From: Candidatus Chloroploca mongolica
GTDB taxonomy: Bacteria > Chloroflexota > Chloroflexia > Chloroflexales > Chloroflexaceae
Direction: 5' to 3'
Assembly: GCF_004762035.2 (NCBI RefSeq)
Contig: NZ_SIJK02000055.1
Span: 1 to 34,251, forward strand
Length of the DNA: 34,251 nt
Below, in pieces: positions 8,522 to 16,558 of this stretch. Positions within the stretch are counted from its first letter, which is position 1. Each line of letters opens with the position of its first letter. A model generated the notes under the pieces. It searched no databases. It was given only the letters and a program-made list of their open reading frames with translations, and had not been told where the DNA came from. The translations under genes and the position numbers were made by a program.

Positions 8522-9631
8522 AGCAACACCGCCGCTCGGCGCGGGCGCTGGTCAAGCACAGGAGACACGTATGGCAGCTATGATCGATAGTGAACAGCCG
8601 ATAGCCTTTGCCCTCGGCGGACTTGCCGGCAACAACGCCTTCGGCGCGGGCTTTCTCGAGGCAGCGCGGGTGCAGGAGCTCACCCCCAGCATGATCTCCT
8701 GCACCTCGGGTCAGATCTTCTGGGTCTACACATACCTACAGTGCCGCGATGCATGCACCTCGCTCCGTGAGCACCTCGCGGAGGAGATCGCCAAAGTTAC
8801 CGCCACAGGGAACATCAATGTTGACCTGGCCTCGGTCGCACTCTGGGGTCGGCCCGGCGTGTTCCGCCCAGCCTACCTCGAGTACACCACCGACCTTGTG
8901 CGCAACAGCCTCGAGGCATGGCAGCATATCCTTGCGAGCGGCGGCAAGACCTTCCTCCTCCAGGCGGCGTTGCAAACCCTACCGGGCCGCGTGCTGGTAC
9001 CGCTCTTTCCCCCAGCGTTCTTCAAGCAGATCAGCGATGCGTTCAACGCCAGCGAGATTGGCATCGCCTTCAACAGCTACAACCCGCTGGACGGCTGCGA
9101 GTACGTGCATCTCAACCCGAGGGCGCGCGAGCTATTGACCCAGAAGTCGAAGCGCAAGCACGCCTACGACAAAGGCCAGCCCAGTCGGCACCGCGAGCGC
9201 ACCACCTACGACGACATCACCCCGGAGACCGTGCGCGACGGGCTCTGGATCTACCAGTACGGCTTCGACCAAAAACGAGGCTGCTTCCTCGACGGGGCCT
9301 ACTACCGCCAGATCATGCTCGCCGAACTGGTCTACGCCACCGATATCTTCGTGGCGCGCCCGATCAGCTACCGCTGGATCGGCCCCATGCCGACCAGCCA
9401 GATCGGCATCGAGGACCTGAAGACCGAGGTGGGCTTCAACGGCACCTACGCCGGCGAGCGCCACCAGATCGCCCTGATCAACCGGCTCGTCGAGGGCGGT
9501 GATCTCTCTGCCGACAAGTACCACCAGATCACGCTGCACGAGATCGAGATCGCCCAGCAGCGCGGCTTCATGGACTACATCTTCGAGAAGTTGGAGGTGT
9601 TCGACGAGGCGTATGGGGCGTCGATGAGCGC
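8522..9631 (+). repeat. Long direct repeat, copy 2 (patatin-like gene, complete form)
   Basis: This is the counterpart of 5049-5960 and includes 198 extra bases (8583-8780) encoding the patatin oxyanion hole and nucleophile region. The shared 61-base leader just upstream of the start carries the ribosome-binding site, so the duplicated unit included translation signals. Confidence 0.9.
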
Positions 9632-9665
9632 GCTGGAGAAGTACATCGCAACGAGTCGAGGTTGA
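8571..9665 (+). CDS. Patatin-like phospholipase, intact copy
   Basis: The protein has 364 residues. The N-terminus fits a patatin fold: a glycine-rich oxyanion loop G16-G-L-A-G-N following a hydrophobic strand, then F-G-A-G-F, then the nucleophile elbow with S46 in C-T-S-G-Q. The partner Asp is D241 in FLDGAYY. The elbow deviates from the canonical G-x-S-x-G (Cys in place of the first Gly, Gln in place of the last), so activity is likely but not assured. Patatins hydrolyse acyl esters of membrane lipids and serve as membrane-damaging effectors in several bacterial defence systems. The ATG at 8571 has AGGAGA at 8560-8565. The downstream caspase-fold gene begins 44 bases after the stop. Confidence 0.75.
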   Translation: MAAMIDSEQPIAFALGGLAGNNAFGAGFLEAARVQELTPSMISCTSGQIFWVYTYLQCRDACTSLREHLAEEIAKVTATGNINVDLASVALWGRPGVFRPAYLEYTTDLVRNSLEAWQHILASGGKTFLLQAALQTLPGRVLVPLFPPAFFKQISDAFNASEIGIAFNSYNPLDGCEYVHLNPRARELLTQKSKRKHAYDKGQPSRHRERTTYDDITPETVRDGLWIYQYGFDQKRGCFLDGAYYRQIMLAELVYATDIFVARPISYRWIGPMPTSQIGIEDLKTEVGFNGTYAGERHQIALINRLVEGGDLSADKYHQITLHEIEIAQQRGFMDYIFEKLEVFDEAYGASMSALEKYIATSRG

Positions 9666-9709
9666 CCCCCGTAACGCTGGTGGAAGTGCGCTTGCAAGGA
9701 GGTATCGCG

Positions 9710-12700
9710 ATGGATTTCCGCAAGGGACACGCGCTTCTGGTGGGAGTTGGCGAATATCAGTATCTCCCCCGCCTTAATCTAGCTCAGGCTGCGACCAATG
9801 TAGAGGAGCTTGCAAAGGTTCTGCGCAATCCGGATTACTGTGGGTACCAACCGGATCAGGTTGCCATACTCCTAAACGCGGATGCGACCCGTGCGGCGGT
9901 TCTTGGCGCGCTGGATCAGCTTGCGGTGAACACTGACACTGATGCTACACTGCTACTAGTCTTCAACTGCTGGAGCTTCCGCGATGAAGCGGGCCAAACC
10001 CACGTGATCATCTATGATACGAAGGGCGACGGCAAGCATATCGTCGATGACAGCTCCCTTCCGCTCACGATCATCTGCCAGCGGGTTGCCGCCTTGCGGG
10101 CCAGCCGAGTGCTGCTGGTGTTTAACAACATGCACTTTGCCGACGAGCCTGCCACAGCGTTGCTCGGAACTGGCAAAGGGCGTATCGTCCTGACCGCCTG
10201 TGGGAAGGGGCAGCCTGACTATGACTACATTGGCTCTGGCTCGCTTACCATTTTCGGGCAGGCCTTCGTCGATGGGCTGCAGGGCAAGGGGGTGCCCAAC
10301 CGTGGCGGCTACATCTCCGTGTTCGACCTCTATGCCCAGGTTTACGATACCGTGCTCGTTGAGGTTCCACGCCAGGTGCCAGAAGAGGTACGCCAGCGTT
10401 ACGGAGCACAACAGCCTGAGTTAGCCATCCTCGCGGGGGCGGTCTCGTTCCCGATGGCTTTGTATAAAGGTGGAACCCTGGAGGGCTCGGTTGAGGCAGA
10501 ACCAACTCCACCGACAGGTACGAAACTTCAGGTTGTCTCGCCAACCCGTCAAGTCATCAGTGGATCACCAACTGCGTTGACGATTAGGGCTAGGACTGTG
10601 CCGATGTTCAAGTCGGCACAGCCCGCCGAGGAGACATGTTCATCAGGGCAAACTACAATTGATGCGCAAGCTTCTCAGGGAATGCTAAACCGGCCATCTG
10701 GCCCAGTGACTCAGCACTTCGGTTCCGAGAGCACGGTCAACGTTGATGGCGACTACGCCCAGCGGGACGTGGACAAGCGCAAAGGCATTTTTGTTGAAGG
10801 CCAGGCGACCTTCGCGCTCGCCGAACGCATCGCGAAGCCATGCTGGTCGCCGCAACTGCCACAGGATTATATTCATCGCCAGACCGAGGAGAAGCAGATC
10901 GCGACAGCACTGATCGAAAGCACCGACAAAGAGCCCCTGGTGGTACTCTGGGGCAAGCCAGGCGCGGGCTCGAAATCACTGGTTTCGCACGTCGTGCAAT
11001 CGCTCCACAACCCGGAATCACCCCAGTACTGGCCGGGCGGTGTGCTCTACGGCGATATGACAGGCCGCACTGTCTCGCAGGTATTCCGTGATTTGTGCGC
11101 CGTGCTTGACCCCAAGTCGTCGGCCCAAAATGAGACGCCTGCGGCTCAACTCTACAGCTTGATCCGGAGCCGCGCCGTCGAGGAAGCGGATCGGGTGCTG
11201 ATCGTGATTGACAACCTGGAGTCGGTCGAGCAACTGCGCTCTTTTCTCCCTGATGGCCCGACAAGAGCCCGACTACTGGCAATCATCCAGGTTGCCCCGG
11301 GCAATAGGCTTGAATGGCAGCATGGCGAAACCCTGTACGTTGGGGGACTCTGCGAGGCAGAGGCGCGCCTGCTTTTTCAGACCATGCTGCGCGCCGAAAA
11401 GTTGCCGGACGAGCAGTGGGAATTGCTCAAGGAGATCGCCGAAAAGTACGAGTATCTCCCGCAGATGCTAGCGACAGCGGCCAGCGTGATCCGCACAGGG
11501 AAGACCACAATCAGCGCGCTCGTGCATGATCTCCGTCAGGGCAAGGATCAACTGATTAGCAATCCGCAGATCCGGGATAAAATCGCTGTTACGACCAAAA
11601 ATCTAGAGCGTGAGTACGTCAATCTGCTGGAGTATATGGGGGTGCTTGGTGAGGGTGATTGGACAATCAAGATGCTGGCTGCTGTGTCACTGCGCCCGCT
11701 TGATGAAATCGAGCGCGCAGTGCAGGCGCTCATCGATCTAAAGCTTCTTAAGGGCGTTGGCAAGCGCTACAAACTGCCAACCCTTACCCGTGACTTTGTT
11801 CGTCACTGCTGGCCTTTACGCGACCCTTACGTCCAACAGGCAGCTGATCAACTTCTCGGAAACTACTGCCTGACGCTGGCGTTCGATCTGCGCGATAAGC
11901 TCTGCCCCCCCGACCCGAACGCAATGAGCCAGCTGGTCGATCCCACCCTCAGCTTTGTTAATGCCTTTCGTCAGGAGCTTGTCGTCGAGTTGACCCATTT
12001 CAAACAGGCTGCCGAGCGAGCGAAGAAGGCTGAGGCTTGGGATCTGCTGCGCAGCTTCTCATACCTCCCTTATGCCGGCCTGATCCGCCATTGGACGAGC
12101 AACGGGCTGAATCTCACTGCAAGGATCGAGCTTGCCACGCTTGAACTGCCATACGTGTGCTCACGGCCTGAGATGCAATGCCTTGTAAGCTATGCTGCTT
12201 TTATTGCGTCCAATGTGGAATGCAGGCACAGCGCCTTACAAGATCCGGTCTTCTCAAGCGAAGAGGGTGCGGTACCTGTACCTACTAAGGAGCGGCGAAC
12301 CCTCAAGGTCGATGCCCCTCATCGATGTTCTCTACAGCTGCATCTCACTGCCAGTGTCGTCAATCGCGGCTTGCTACGTGACGTTGAGATGGTTGACACG
12401 CAGTGGATTAGCGTGCGTGCCACCGACCTCATCCTGAGAAACGCGGATCTGGTCGGTGCGCAGTTCCTGGCCTGCGATCTGAGCCACGGTGTCTGGATTG
12501 ACTGTGATGCACGTCACTGCTCACTGATCGAGTCAAATCTTAGCTATACCCTGTTAAAAGACGTCCGCCTGCGCGGAGCCAAGCTGCAGCGCGTCAATTT
12601 TACTGGTGCCGTGTTGGACAATGTTGATATGCGTGGGGCAGACTTACGTGGGGCCATCTTATCTGGAGTGCAGATGCGGAATCTAGCCCTCGATGGTTGC

Positions 12701-14443
12701 CTACTTGAAGGTGCGACCTGGGCTGGTGCGCAAGTAGATGTGCCCGACAAGGAGCTTCGCAAGAGTATCGTGGAAAGCGCACAGCAGCCTTTTGATGGTT
12801 CTAAACCGCCGGGCTACACATGGTCGGTCGGTGATCGCATGCTCAAGGGCAGCGGCTTGAATAGCCTCCAGGTGCCGCCGATCGATGCCCGTGGCACTGA
12901 TTTGAGCGGCGCTGAGCTCAGTTCACTCAGTACTACTTCAGCGAGTCTGCGCGCAGCGATGCTAAAAGGCGCTGTCATCTCTTCAGTCCAAATTACTACC
13001 ATCGATCTGCGGGCTGCCGACCTCCAGGGAGCGACACTCTCACAAGTGCAGGCTGCTCATATTGATCTACAAGACGCTGATCTTACTGGAGCAAGTCTGT
13101 CACAGCTCGATGTGGCGGATCTCCGGCTCTTTCGCGCAAGATTGACCGGTGCAACAATCAAAGCGTTGCACGTAGCCCGGATTGACCTGTCTGAATGTGA
13201 AGCCCAGGGTGTTACCCTTAGAGAGAGTGTCTTCGATCAAGCTACTGGTTTGGGTGCAATCCTCTGTGACGCCCATCTGGTTGACTGTGCGCTACACGGC
13301 GCAAATCTGTCCGGTGCCAAACTGAGTAGGGCACGGATCGATCAGGTAGACCTGGAGGGCGCCAATCTCGCTGATGCCGACCTTAGCAGTGCCATTTTAA
13401 CCCATGTCAATTTGCAGAAAGCGAAGCTGATCGGCACTATTTTGAAGGATGCCAATGTCGCCGACGTTGATCTGCAAGGCGCTGACTGCTCAGGGGCCAA
13501 CCTGCGTGGCACAGCTTTCTCTGACGAACAGCTCGCCGCTACTATGCGGTTAGATGGTGCCACATTACCATCAGGCGAGCTGGTCCAGATTATTGAGGGT
13601 AACCATGCCAGTCAATCCTTTGACTCACAGTCTCCACTGCGTTTTGCCGTCTTAAACGGCAATTTCAGCCAGGCATCGCTCGATGGTTGTGACCTGTTTG
13701 GGGCCAGGCTCGGCGGTATATTCCGGGGGACAAAGCTGAGCGGTGCCAACCTGCGCAGTGCACAGCTCGATGGACTATTCGAGGCTGCAAAGCTTCAACA
13801 GGCCGATCTTAGGAAGGCGCAATTACGTGGTACCTTCAAGGCAGCTGATCTCAGCCAGGCGAATCTGCAGCATGCTCGGCTTGGCGGAGCGTTTATCGGA
13901 GCGAATCTGAGCAGTGCTGATTTCTCTCGGGCCAACCTGGACGCTGTCGATCTCTTTGAAGCTAATCTCACAGATGCACGCAATCTCTCAGAGACGCAAC
14001 TGCGCCATGCTAGACGCTTGGAGGGTGCGACAATGCCAGATGGCACACGCTACGATGGACGTTTTCGCCTTGTCGGCGATCAGAATGAGTCAGACCTTCC
14101 CAGACGACAGAGAGCACGCCAACCCACAAGCGGACGCTCCAGTGATGCGGCTATGCGAGACCGGTTAGCACGACGGCTGCTCGTACAGCTCAAGGCTGAG
14201 CTACAGAAGGTGCCGACAGGGACTATGTCCGCCGCTGAAGCGGTCGCCGAGACTGCGACACAAGCCATTGAACAAGCGGCCCGCGAGCAACCCAACCAAG
14301 TGCTGATCCAGATCAGCCTATCGGGGTTGAAGCAAGCGACCCGCGCTATCGCCACTGATCTGCCCACAGTCCCGCCGATCGTGGACGAGATGACCGATCT
14401 ACTGCGCGGCGTTGTCCGTACGCGAACCAGGAAGCAGTCGTAG
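9710..14443 (+). CDS. Caspase-fold pseudoenzyme fused to STAND ATPase and pentapeptide repeats
   Basis: The product is 1577 residues. I choose ATG 9710 because AAGGAGG at 9696-9702 and alignment with the other caspases support it. Residues 1-255 have the caspase fold, but the catalytic His is W88 (FNCWSF) and the Cys is M141 (FNNMHF), so it cannot be a cysteine protease. A linker with the GPVTQHFG motif follows. Residues about 400-700 are NB-ARC/STAND-like with a P-loop-like GKPGAGSKS (415-423), a Walker B VLIVIDN (D501) and a winged-helix section. Residues about 900-1450 hold three blocks of A(D/N)LxG-type pentapeptide repeats, which form a right-handed beta-helix. The tail is helical. It may be a sensor or scaffold that recruits the active caspases encoded on either side; that role is inference. 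Confidence 0.85.
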   Translation: MDFRKGHALLVGVGEYQYLPRLNLAQAATNVEELAKVLRNPDYCGYQPDQVAILLNADATRAAVLGALDQLAVNTDTDATLLLVFNCWSFRDEAGQTHVIIYDTKGDGKHIVDDSSLPLTIICQRVAALRASRVLLVFNNMHFADEPATALLGTGKGRIVLTACGKGQPDYDYIGSGSLTIFGQAFVDGLQGKGVPNRGGYISVFDLYAQVYDTVLVEVPRQVPEEVRQRYGAQQPELAILAGAVSFPMALYKGGTLEGSVEAEPTPPTGTKLQVVSPTRQVISGSPTALTIRARTVPMFKSAQPAEETCSSGQTTIDAQASQGMLNRPSGPVTQHFGSESTVNVDGDYAQRDVDKRKGIFVEGQATFALAERIAKPCWSPQLPQDYIHRQTEEKQIATALIESTDKEPLVVLWGKPGAGSKSLVSHVVQSLHNPESPQYWPGGVLYGDMTGRTVSQVFRDLCAVLDPKSSAQNETPAAQLYSLIRSRAVEEADRVLIVIDNLESVEQLRSFLPDGPTRARLLAIIQVAPGNRLEWQHGETLYVGGLCEAEARLLFQTMLRAEKLPDEQWELLKEIAEKYEYLPQMLATAASVIRTGKTTISALVHDLRQGKDQLISNPQIRDKIAVTTKNLEREYVNLLEYMGVLGEGDWTIKMLAAVSLRPLDEIERAVQALIDLKLLKGVGKRYKLPTLTRDFVRHCWPLRDPYVQQAADQLLGNYCLTLAFDLRDKLCPPDPNAMSQLVDPTLSFVNAFRQELVVELTHFKQAAERAKKAEAWDLLRSFSYLPYAGLIRHWTSNGLNLTARIELATLELPYVCSRPEMQCLVSYAAFIASNVECRHSALQDPVFSSEEGAVPVPTKERRTLKVDAPHRCSLQLHLTASVVNRGLLRDVEMVDTQWISVRATDLILRNADLVGAQFLACDLSHGVWIDCDARHCSLIESNLSYTLLKDVRLRGAKLQRVNFTGAVLDNVDMRGADLRGAILSGVQMRNLALDGCLLEGATWAGAQVDVPDKELRKSIVESAQQPFDGSKPPGYTWSVGDRMLKGSGLNSLQVPPIDARGTDLSGAELSSLSTTSASLRAAMLKGAVISSVQITTIDLRAADLQGATLSQVQAAHIDLQDADLTGASLSQLDVADLRLFRARLTGATIKALHVARIDLSECEAQGVTLRESVFDQATGLGAILCDAHLVDCALHGANLSGAKLSRARIDQVDLEGANLADADLSSAILTHVNLQKAKLIGTILKDANVADVDLQGADCSGANLRGTAFSDEQLAATMRLDGATLPSGELVQIIEGNHASQSFDSQSPLRFAVLNGNFSQASLDGCDLFGARLGGIFRGTKLSGANLRSAQLDGLFEAAKLQQADLRKAQLRGTFKAADLSQANLQHARLGGAFIGANLSSADFSRANLDAVDLFEANLTDARNLSETQLRHARRLEGATMPDGTRYDGRFRLVGDQNESDLPRRQRARQPTSGRSSDAAMRDRLARRLLVQLKAELQKVPTGTMSAAEAVAETATQAIEQAAREQPNQVLIQISLSGLKQATRAIATDLPTVPPIVDEMTDLLRGVVRTRTRKQS

Positions 14444-14477
14444 AGCTGCTGCTTCACTTGCACCAAGGAGGTATCCT

Positions 14478-16052
14478 ATGTCATTCAATCAGGGTCATGC
14501 CCTCATCATCGGGATTGGTACGTACCAGCACGAGCCACGCTTGAATGTGCCGATCACGGCCGCCGACGCCGAGGCGGTCGCCACCGTGCTGCGCGACCCG
14601 GCCTACTGTGGTTATCCCGAAAACCAGGTAACCCTGCTCCACGATGCTGCCGCAAGCCGCGCCGGGATCCTGGCGGCCCTCGATGCCCTTGCCGCACAGG
14701 CGGGCGACGGGGATAGTGTGCTGCTCTTTTTCTGCGGCCACGGCGACTATGGTGCCGATGGCGACTATTACCTCACAACGACTGATACCACTATGCAGAA
14801 CCGCAAGGTCGTCAGCGGCAGCGGCCTGCGCCAGAGCGAGTTGATCGACAAGCTGCGCGCTGTGAAGGCCAAACGGCTCTTGCTGATTGTCAACGCCTGC
14901 CACTCTGGCGAGCTTGCCCCTACCCTCGGCCCGGGCGAGGAGGCTTTTACCGGCACGCCCTTACCGGTGCAGACCGCCAACGCCCTGCTCTCGACCGGCG
15001 CAGGCCGGATCATTATCACTGCCTGCCGCGAAGAACAAGTCTCCTACATCGGGACGGGCGGGCTGACCCTGTTCACCCAGGCCTTGATCAATGGGCTGAA
15101 GGGCATCGGCACGAGCAGCAGCCGTGGCTACCTCAGCGCGTTCGACCTCTACACCCACCTCTACTTCACGATCAGCGAGACGGTGCAGCAGAAGTATGGC
15201 AAAACCCAGGAGCCGGAGTTGACCGTGCTGAAGGGCGTTGGCCCCTTCGCCGTGGCGCTCTATCGTGGTGCGACGACCCTGGGCGAGTTTGATGCGGCGG
15301 CGACCCTCCCCGAGGGCACCGCAGTGCGCGAGGTCAGCGCGGCGCGCAGCAAGCTGGCCTTCGAACAGTTGGCTCCGCGCCAGCATCAGCAGACCATCGG
15401 CGACAATGCGCGGGTTGGGGCGGCGGTAGCAGGCGATGTCCAGGGCAACATCAGCGTCAATCAGCACGAAGAGCATATTGATGCCCGAGCGGCCGAGGGC
15501 TTCATCAATCATCCGACTGGCCCGGTCTCGCAGGTCTTTGGGGGTCAGCGGAACATCGACACTGACGGCGGCGCACATGTTGAAGGGAGCGGCCACCAGA
15601 TGGGCATTGCGGGCGGCAACTTCAACGGTCCGACGATTGCTACTGCCCACGGGCCAGTGACTATGGGCAATAGCGAGACGGTGCAAGGCGATAAGATCAG
15701 CCTTGGAAATATCTCCGGTGCAACCGGTCTTGCCATCGGGCGTGGCGCCAACGCCCATGTCGTTACCGGGCCGGCGGCGGCGCCCTCAGAGGCCGATCGG
15801 CTGCGCGCATCGATTGAGCAGCGCATCGCGGCCCGTCCTGAGGATCCGAACGTGGATAAGGCGAGCGAGATTGTGGCGAAGTTCCAGGCCATCTGGCAGG
15901 AGGCTGGCACGGCAAACCCGAACCTGATCAAAATCAAGCGCTGGCTCGGAGAGCTCGCCGACATTGCACCGGATATCGCCGGCGAGGTGAAGGCAGCGCT
16001 CCGCAGCTCGGCGGCAGGCTTCGCCCTGGCTGTGCAAGAGGCGGCGAAGTAG
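14478..16052 (+). CDS. Caspase-like (peptidase C14/metacaspase) protein
   Basis: The protein has 524 residues starting at ATG 14478, with AAGGAGG at 14465-14471. Residues 1-260 are a caspase fold with H88 (FCGHGDY) and C141 (NACHSGE), so the dyad is complete. Residues 300-430 form the glycine-rich linker, including RQHQQTIGD, GPVSQVFG, GIAGGNFNGP and ISGATGLAIGRGA. A similar mosaic occurs in the two other caspase-fold proteins. The last 90 residues are helical (KIKRWLGELADIAPDIAGEVK) and may be an oligomerisation or adaptor tail. It is the last gene of the array and is followed by a strong hairpin at 16069-16105. Its substrate cannot be read from the sequence; the neighbouring patatin and pseudo-caspase are candidates. 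Confidence 0.85.
   Translation: MSFNQGHALIIGIGTYQHEPRLNVPITAADAEAVATVLRDPAYCGYPENQVTLLHDAAASRAGILAALDALAAQAGDGDSVLLFFCGHGDYGADGDYYLTTTDTTMQNRKVVSGSGLRQSELIDKLRAVKAKRLLLIVNACHSGELAPTLGPGEEAFTGTPLPVQTANALLSTGAGRIIITACREEQVSYIGTGGLTLFTQALINGLKGIGTSSSRGYLSAFDLYTHLYFTISETVQQKYGKTQEPELTVLKGVGPFAVALYRGATTLGEFDAAATLPEGTAVREVSAARSKLAFEQLAPRQHQQTIGDNARVGAAVAGDVQGNISVNQHEEHIDARAAEGFINHPTGPVSQVFGGQRNIDTDGGAHVEGSGHQMGIAGGNFNGPTIATAHGPVTMGNSETVQGDKISLGNISGATGLAIGRGANAHVVTGPAAAPSEADRLRASIEQRIAARPEDPNVDKASEIVAKFQAIWQEAGTANPNLIKIKRWLGELADIAPDIAGEVKAALRSSAAGFALAVQEAAK
15603..15685 (+). repeat. 83-bp conserved tract in caspase gene 3
   Basis: This is the counterpart of 7044-7126, with two mismatches over 83 bases, and lies in the glycine-rich linker region. 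Confidence 0.85.
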
Positions 16053-16068
16053 CCTGGCAAATTCGTTA

Positions 16069-16105
16069 GGCACGGCCCTGATGGCGACACCGTCAGAGCC
16101 GTGCC
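16069..16105 (+). terminator. Strong hairpin closing the caspase/patatin array
   Basis: GGCACGG (16069-16075) pairs with CCGTGCC (16099-16105), and an inner stem CTGATGG/CCGTCAG continues it with one G-T pair around a CGACA loop. It begins 16 bases after the last caspase stop. The T-rich tail is weak, so it may be a terminator or a 3'-end stabiliser. It separates the array from the second regulated promoter. Confidence 0.55.
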
Positions 16106-16186
16106 CGACATCGCGCACCTTGTTGTCTCTTGCCAAGGTTTGCCCCCCCAACCTAACTACTTTTTTACCACTTTAAGGGCTCGTTG

Positions 16187-16218
16187 AAACGCTTTCAAAA
16201 CGCTAGCCCTGCTATGCT
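16187..16218 (+). promoter_or_regulatory. SARP-type direct-repeat promoter driving the contractile injection system operon
   Basis: AAACGCT (16187-16193), spacer TTCA, AAACGCT (16198-16204), exactly 8 bases (AGCCCTGC), then TATGCT (16213-16218). It matches the element at 4858-4889 heptamer for heptamer and spacer for spacer, although the surrounding sequence differs. Start of transcription is expected near 16225, about 38 bases before the first start codon. Confidence 0.65.
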
Positions 16219-16262
16219 TGTGATATCTCTGTGCTGGCAGTAACGGCGCGAGGAGCAAGTGT

Positions 16263-16490
16263 ATGGATAAGCCTCCACAGCCGCAGGGTTCGCAACTGTT
16301 TACGGTGCGCCTATGGCAAGAAGTGGTGGCCGAGGGCCAGACTGAGTGGCGTGGCAAAGTCCAGCACGTGCTCAGCGGCGAGGTTCGCTACTTCAGAGAG
16401 TGGTCGGTGCTGATCACTGCCCTGGTCGAGATGTTCGCTCAAGCTCAGGATCGTGACAATCGGGGTGGGACGACGAGTTTCTCGCCGTGA
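16263..16490 (+). CDS. Small conserved protein at the head of the CIS operon
   Basis: The product has 75 residues starting at ATG 16263, with AGGAG at 16251-16255. It reads as a compact soluble domain with EWRGKVQHVLSGE followed by RYFREWSVL. This pattern looks like a conserved family of short proteins I associate with Chloroflexota, but I cannot name a function. Its position, first in the operon directly after the direct-repeat promoter and just before the sheath gene, suggests a regulatory, chaperone or assembly role. The C-terminus is short and disordered. Confidence 0.65.
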   Translation: MDKPPQPQGSQLFTVRLWQEVVAEGQTEWRGKVQHVLSGEVRYFREWSVLITALVEMFAQAQDRDNRGGTTSFSP

Positions 16491-16558
16491 ACCCTTCGTG
16501 GCTGAGGGCTGTATTCAGCAGGCCGACGTGGTGATGGTTGCATATGCGGAGGATTACA

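Noticed and set aside
5049-9631. Long direct repeats as ends of a mobile element
   Set aside because: No transposase, terminal inverted repeats or target-site duplication were seen. The repeats are coding sequence of paralogous genes.
9662-9709. Upstream start for the giant caspase-fold protein
   Set aside because: The extra 16 residues have no counterpart in the other caspases, and AAGGAGG at 9696-9702 sits at the right distance from ATG 9710.
12420-14070. Leucine-rich or ankyrin repeats in the giant protein
   Set aside because: The five-residue A(D/N)LxG periodicity is that of pentapeptide repeats, not of 24- or 33-residue repeats.
14412-14477. Upstream start for the third caspase
   Set aside because: This would overlap the preceding gene. 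ATG 14478 has a strong ribosome-binding site and gives the N-terminus seen in the paralogue.
16184-16218. Ordinary sigma-70 promoter with TTGAAA as -35
   Set aside because: TTGAAA (16184-16189) is 23 bases from TATGCT, too far. The TTGAAA-CGC-TTTCAA palindrome is not kept at the other copy, whereas the AAACGCT direct repeats and their spacing are.
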